Below, piece by piece: positions 19,075 through 22,651 of a stretch of DNA of 22,651 bases (position 1 is the stretch's first letter; each line of letters opens with the position of its first letter). Under the pieces are notes generated by a model that had not been told where the DNA came from, ran no database searches, and saw nothing but the letters and a program-made list of their open reading frames with translations. Source of the DNA: a bacterium (lineage in GTDB: Bacteria; Patescibacteria; JAEDAM01; Absconditabacterales; Absconditicoccaceae); the NCBI GenBank assembly GCA_030528665.1, contig JAUMYK010000017.1, positions 1-22,651 of the forward strand. Direction: 5' to 3'. A program made the position numbers and the translations under genes.

Positions 19075-19104
19075 TTTTGCTACAAAAAAAGCTAAACAAG
19101 TCTG

Positions 19105-19110
19105 ATTATA
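19105..19110 (-). promoter_or_regulatory. -10 box of the TPM gene
   Basis: A perfect TATAAT on the minus strand lies about 30 nt upstream of ATG 19074, followed by CAGACTTGTTTAGC. No TTGnnn is found 16-18 bp upstream, unlike the other promoters here. Confidence 0.45.
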
Positions 19111-19143
19111 GACTTCACCTGCATTTTAGAGTCTAAAAAGAGC

Positions 19144-19989
19144 CTATCTAGGAGGAGAAGTGGTTTTCTTCTTTCTTGCTCAGCTAGAGCTGCGTTTGCC
19201 AGGAGCGGAAGGCTGCGTTCTTGGAGGCTGAGCAGAGGAAAGGAGTGAAGAACTCTTTACAGTAGAAGTGCGATACTTTGAGATGCGGTGTGTCGATGGA
19301 GAGCGGAGGCTCTGAAAAGCCAAGGAGATCATAGTAATGATAAATACCCCCCATATCACTAATCAAAAAATAGTAAACCCACCGCCCAAATGCTTTCCAT
19401 AGTCAAAAGTACCAAAAAGCTCGATCCACTGAATCCACAAAACGAAAACCAAGCCTCGACCAAGGATCGCGTGACAGATGCGTTGGTGGAGAGGATAGGC
19501 ATGCTCGGATTGGCTGAGACTACGGATTTTCCCAGTTATAAGTTCTTTCTTCATTTCGCGCCTCTCCTCCGCATCAGGGCGATATTGACCTGGAGTAGGG
19601 AGCAGAGACAGCACGATCACGACCAAAAATATTGGTAGAAAGACGACATCAAAGACCTCAGGACCTTCGCTGAGGAGCTGGGGAAAGAGGGGGGTATGTG
19701 GCACGATCAGCAGTCCAAGGATCACGAGTATACCAGTGCGAGAAGGGATAACAGACTGTCGTTGTCTTCTCCCAGGATGTTTGAGTACGGTTGCCAAGCT
19801 GAGTACAAAACCAAGGAGTAGGACAGAAAACACCCATCGCCAATACTCCTGAAAGGCGAGCTGGTAATTGCCCTCAGCTTGTTTTCAAAAGATGTTATGC
19901 ACAAATGTGATCAGTGCTTTTCCCATATTGGTAATAAAAGAGAGATACGAGAAAGGAGTAGCAGCCCCATCTCCATACAGTTCTGTCAT
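19144..19989 (-). CDS. unknown membrane protein with basic Ser/Pro-rich tail
   Basis: The protein has 281 aa, with UGA as Gly at 19885, 19363 and 19180. I do not recognise a family. An N-terminal stretch of about 50 residues (TELYGDGAATPFSYLSFITN) precedes hydrophobic segments at about 53-69, 85-102, 113-131, 176-192 and 208-225. A charged cytoplasmic-looking loop, RPDAEERREMKKEL, lies between segments 3 and 4. The tail from about 230 is Ser/Thr/Pro/Arg-rich and ends SSSGARKKKTTSPPR; most of it exists only under UGA=Gly. It starts 60 bp after the stop of the VirD4-like ATPase on the same strand, so the two may be co-transcribed and this may be a membrane partner of that ATPase. That link is inference. 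Confidence 0.8.
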
Positions 19990-20048
19990 CCTAGATAGTA
20001 AAAAAATAAAAAATCCTGATCCAATGCTTCATTTCCCTCGCTATGGGC

Positions 20049-22529
20049 TTAGACTCCAATTCTGTAGTAGATTTCTTTGTCGATGAGTTCTCTTTTGGTT
20101 CCTCGCTTGAGTGAGGAGATTTGTTTGATGATCTGTACTTTTTCTGGACTATTTTTGGCTTCCAAAGTATAAGGAATCTTCGCCTTAAACGAGAACGGTC
20201 TGGTTTGCTGGTTATTGATTGAGATTTTGCACGCACCCATAAAGGCTTCCGTGGAAGTAAGGTCAGTTTGGTTAAATTCAGGTTCAAATTCTTTGGTCAA
20301 AAACTCAGCATCTGGCGCACCTACTTTATAGACAAACATATTTCCGATATTTCCAAAAATGGTCTTGGAAAGATCCATATTGCCACCGAGTCCTTCTTGT
20401 TTGAGCTGATCGGTATACTGATGGGCTACGACCAGTCCTAGTCTATACTTTCTCGCCTCCGACATAATCGATTCAAAAGACTGAGACACATAGTTTTGAA
20501 ACTCATCCACATAGAGATAGTGGGGTACTCTATCGTGTTCCTCAATCTTTGCTCTCTTGAGGGCAGACAGCTTTACCTGCATGGCGATGATTTTCCCGAT
20601 AAGTTTTGAGGTCTCTTCTCACGAGATACCCTTTGCGAGGTTCATCAGAATTACTTTTTTTTGTTGCATAGCATCATACATTTTAAATGCTGATTTGGAC
20701 TGTCCGATGATATTTCTCACATAGACCCCAGTCGTAAACGGTCCAAATTTTGCCTGGATAAAAGGGATAATTTCCGCCTTTTCGCGGTCTCCCATTTTTT
20801 TGTAGGTTTTATTCCACCATGCAGCGACTACAGGATCCTTGAGATTTCTGATTTTTGCCTCGGCAAAGGCATCATCGGTAAAAAGCCTCATAATATCTAC
20901 GATCGTACCGCCCTCTGGCTGATCCATAAGGAGCAAACACGCATTTCTAAAATAATCCTGAATTCTTGGTCCAAAAATTTCATGTCCATACATCTGGATG
21001 AACATTTCGACCAGATCATTGGTGACTACATCCTTTTCATCATTATCATCTGGGCTGACTTCGAGCGGATTGAGTCCAATAGGATAGGCGGTATTTCCGA
21101 GGTCAAAATAGATCAGATCATCGATCCTGTCTTTTGGAAAATGTTTGAGCAGAAATTCTACAGCTTCTCCATGCGGATCGATAAAGGTAAATCCTCTCCC
21201 ATTTTCCATATCATCGATTGCTTGAGTCAGCATAATTGTTGATTTACCAGTACCGGTCTGACCAAGGATATAAATATGTCTAAATCTATCCTTATCTGTG
21301 ATTCTGATTTCTCTTTTTACACCTCAGTAATTATTGTATCCTACAATGATTCCCTCACTTGGCAGATCATCTGGTGCAGGAATGACTTTAAATTTTTGCC
21401 AAGCAATTCTTGGGTTTTGATTAAATCTTCCATGAGGAAAATGAATAATTGAGGAAAGTTCCTTGATATTGAAGACCGTACTTTTGTCATAGTTTCGCAA
21501 ATCCCAAAGCAGAGATTCATCGCTGTAGAGGAGTCTGAGTACATAGTTTCTGGCAAAAGTTCTCAGGTTGCTTGCTTTTTCAAACTTGAGGGTATTGAGT
21601 CCGATATAGTTGTATTGATTGAAGAGTCTAGAGATATCATCGAGGATTTTTTTTGGTCTTTGCTTATCAGGAGAGGTTGCGATCGTTCTGATCTTTACGC
21701 GAAAGAGTTCATCATCCATCTTTTTGTCAAAGTCACTGAGCTGCTGCTGAGAAAAGTTGTGCTTTTTCTCTTCTTGTTCTTTTTTGCTCTCAGTGTTTTC
21801 TTGGCTCGATCGGAGCTTTTTAATAATCCCTCGAAATCCAAGGCTTTTTTTACCTTCTTTGATCGCATCTGCTTGTTTCCTCATTTTTTTGAGCCAAGCT
21901 TCGTGCAAAGGCTCGACTAAAATCTGCATTCAGACTTTTTCATCCCTATTGATATTGGAAAAGGCAGACAAGATACTATCCATCGGATCAGCCTCAAAAG
22001 CTTCATAGGTCTTGAGCGGATGTACGCTATCCTTGGTCAGAATAAACTCCCCACCAGCAAAATACTTCCCCGCTTCCAAGAGCTTAGGCTGGCTGATCAT
22101 CTCAACAATCGCCCCAGTATAAAAAGAGGCAATCATCTTTTCTACGGTCATAAGATGATCTTTGGGTACTCAGAGAATAAATTTGATGATTTCCTTTTCA
22201 ACTACAATCTCCATACTGATCGCATTATTCCCAAACCATTTGTGCTTCCAGTCATCCTCAAAAATTGCATAAAAATTTTTATACACCTGATTCATCAGTT
22301 CGATATTCTGTTTCATCGACTGGATATGATCTTTGGCATCAATATCTGAGGATCTAGCGACAGCGTTTTTGGGGATCTGTACTTGGAGAAATCTGATGTT
22401 TTCTGCTTGTTGGAGTCTATGTTTTCTCTGCATTGTGAGAAAAAATGTTCTCCAGAGAATGATCGCAAATATCCAGAGTATACCTGTCGCTCAGAGGCTG
22501 ATCAAAAGATAGGTCAGATTTTGCTCCAT
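20049..22529 (-). CDS. VirD4/TraD-like type IV coupling ATPase
   Basis: The protein has 826 aa, with UGA as Gly at 22491, 22170, 21930, 21324 and 20619. One membrane helix near the N-terminus (TGILWIFAIILW) is followed by about 380 residues of soluble region with charged, probably coiled segments. The motor domain begins with Walker A GQTGTGKST at 423-431, then FIDPHGEAVEFLL. NLAKGISGEETSKLIG follows, where the UGA gives the Gly before the family's E-x-x-S. Walker B is HYLYVDEF with DE at 675-676, then SEARKYRLGLVVAHQYTDQL. This is the HerA/FtsK-superfamily pattern of conjugative coupling proteins. Such single large ATPases are widespread in CPR genomes without a full type IV secretion system. 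It could drive DNA uptake or transfer, or protein secretion. The final fragment ends TAA 20049. Confidence 0.92.
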
Positions 22530-22651
22530 ACTCAAGCAAAAAAAAAGTAAAAATCTGACTCAAGTATAGCGTTTTTACTCCAAAATGCAAATTTTGCTAT
22601 GAAAATAGCGTGTTTTCCTTGTATATATCTTTTTATCCTACTTGCTCTTGT
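22530..22651. other. upstream region of the VirD4-like gene
   Basis: The promoter at 22563-22590 serves the minus-strand gene, with a T-rich leader between it and ATG 22529. A small hairpin, GCTAT-gaaa-ATAGC, lies at about 22597-22610. No other feature is seen before the window edge. Confidence 0.5.
22563..22590 (-). promoter_or_regulatory. promoter of the VirD4-like gene
   Basis: On the minus strand TTGCAT (22585-22590) is followed by TTTGGAG. TATACT (22563-22568) lies exactly 16 bp from the -35, preceded by CGC. TGAGTCAGATTTTTAC follows, then a T-run to ATG 22529. Confidence 0.7.

Noticed and set aside
477..22529. Widespread pseudogenisation or frameshift errors
   Set aside because: The breaks are always TGA and the frame is preserved across every one, with full family motifs on both sides. 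Random decay would also give TAA, TAG and frame changes.
1..22651. tRNA or rRNA genes
   Set aside because: No cloverleaf with a GTTC-type T-arm or rRNA sequence was recognised in any intergenic gap by eye.

Overview
This window reads as a chromosomal segment of a Patescibacteria/CPR bacterium of the Gracilibacteria (BD1-5) or Absconditabacteria (SR1) type. The decisive evidence is in the reading frames. Under the standard code nearly every gene is broken by in-frame TGA, but the pieces lie in the same frame, and the TGA codons fall where the protein families carry glycine (DEAD-box motif I region, Mur ligase substrate loop, Gly-rich tail of a TPM-domain protein). Reading UGA as glycine (translation table 25) merges about two dozen fragments into 13 intact genes. 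All 13 end in TAA or TAG, and they contain 42 in-frame UGA codons by my count. I found no sign of pseudogenes, phage or insertion sequences.

Layout, left to right. 1-476 is a repeat-rich non-coding stretch: a 133-bp tandem repeat full of GC-rich hairpins, then a paired palindrome. 477-3113 (-) is an acyltransferase/carrier/acyl-ACP synthetase fusion (Aas type). 3492-4220 (+) is a type IV pilin-like protein. 4323-5510 (-) is acetate kinase, divergent from 5668-7026 (+), a MurF-like Mur ligase without the usual N-terminal domain. 7066-9585 (-) is a membrane-anchored PKD-domain surface protein, and 9816-13427 (-) is a giant polytopic membrane protein, probably a GT-C type glycosyltransferase. 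13782-15428 (+) is a DEAD-box RNA helicase. It is followed by a degenerate array with a 20-bp period, then a two-gene unit: a thioredoxin-like lipoprotein (15814-16533) and a DUF4395 membrane protein (16551-17135). A LemA protein (17264-17854, -) and a TPM-domain protein (18007-19074, -) form a classical pair. 19144-19989 (-) is an unknown membrane protein with a basic tail, and 20049-22529 (-) is a VirD4/TraD-like ATPase.

The content is mostly cell envelope and surface biology: phospholipid acyl recycling, peptidoglycan precursor ligation, pilin, surface PKD protein, glycosyltransferase, redox lipoprotein, and a secretion or DNA-transfer ATPase. This suits a small host-associated or predatory CPR cell.

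Regulation shows two recurring patterns. Seven promoters have TTGnnn, exactly 16 bp, then a TATAnT-like box, and five of them also carry a GGAG block just after the -35. Several are followed by a GTCAGATTTTT-like, T-rich leader. Start codons mostly lack a Shine-Dalgarno sequence.
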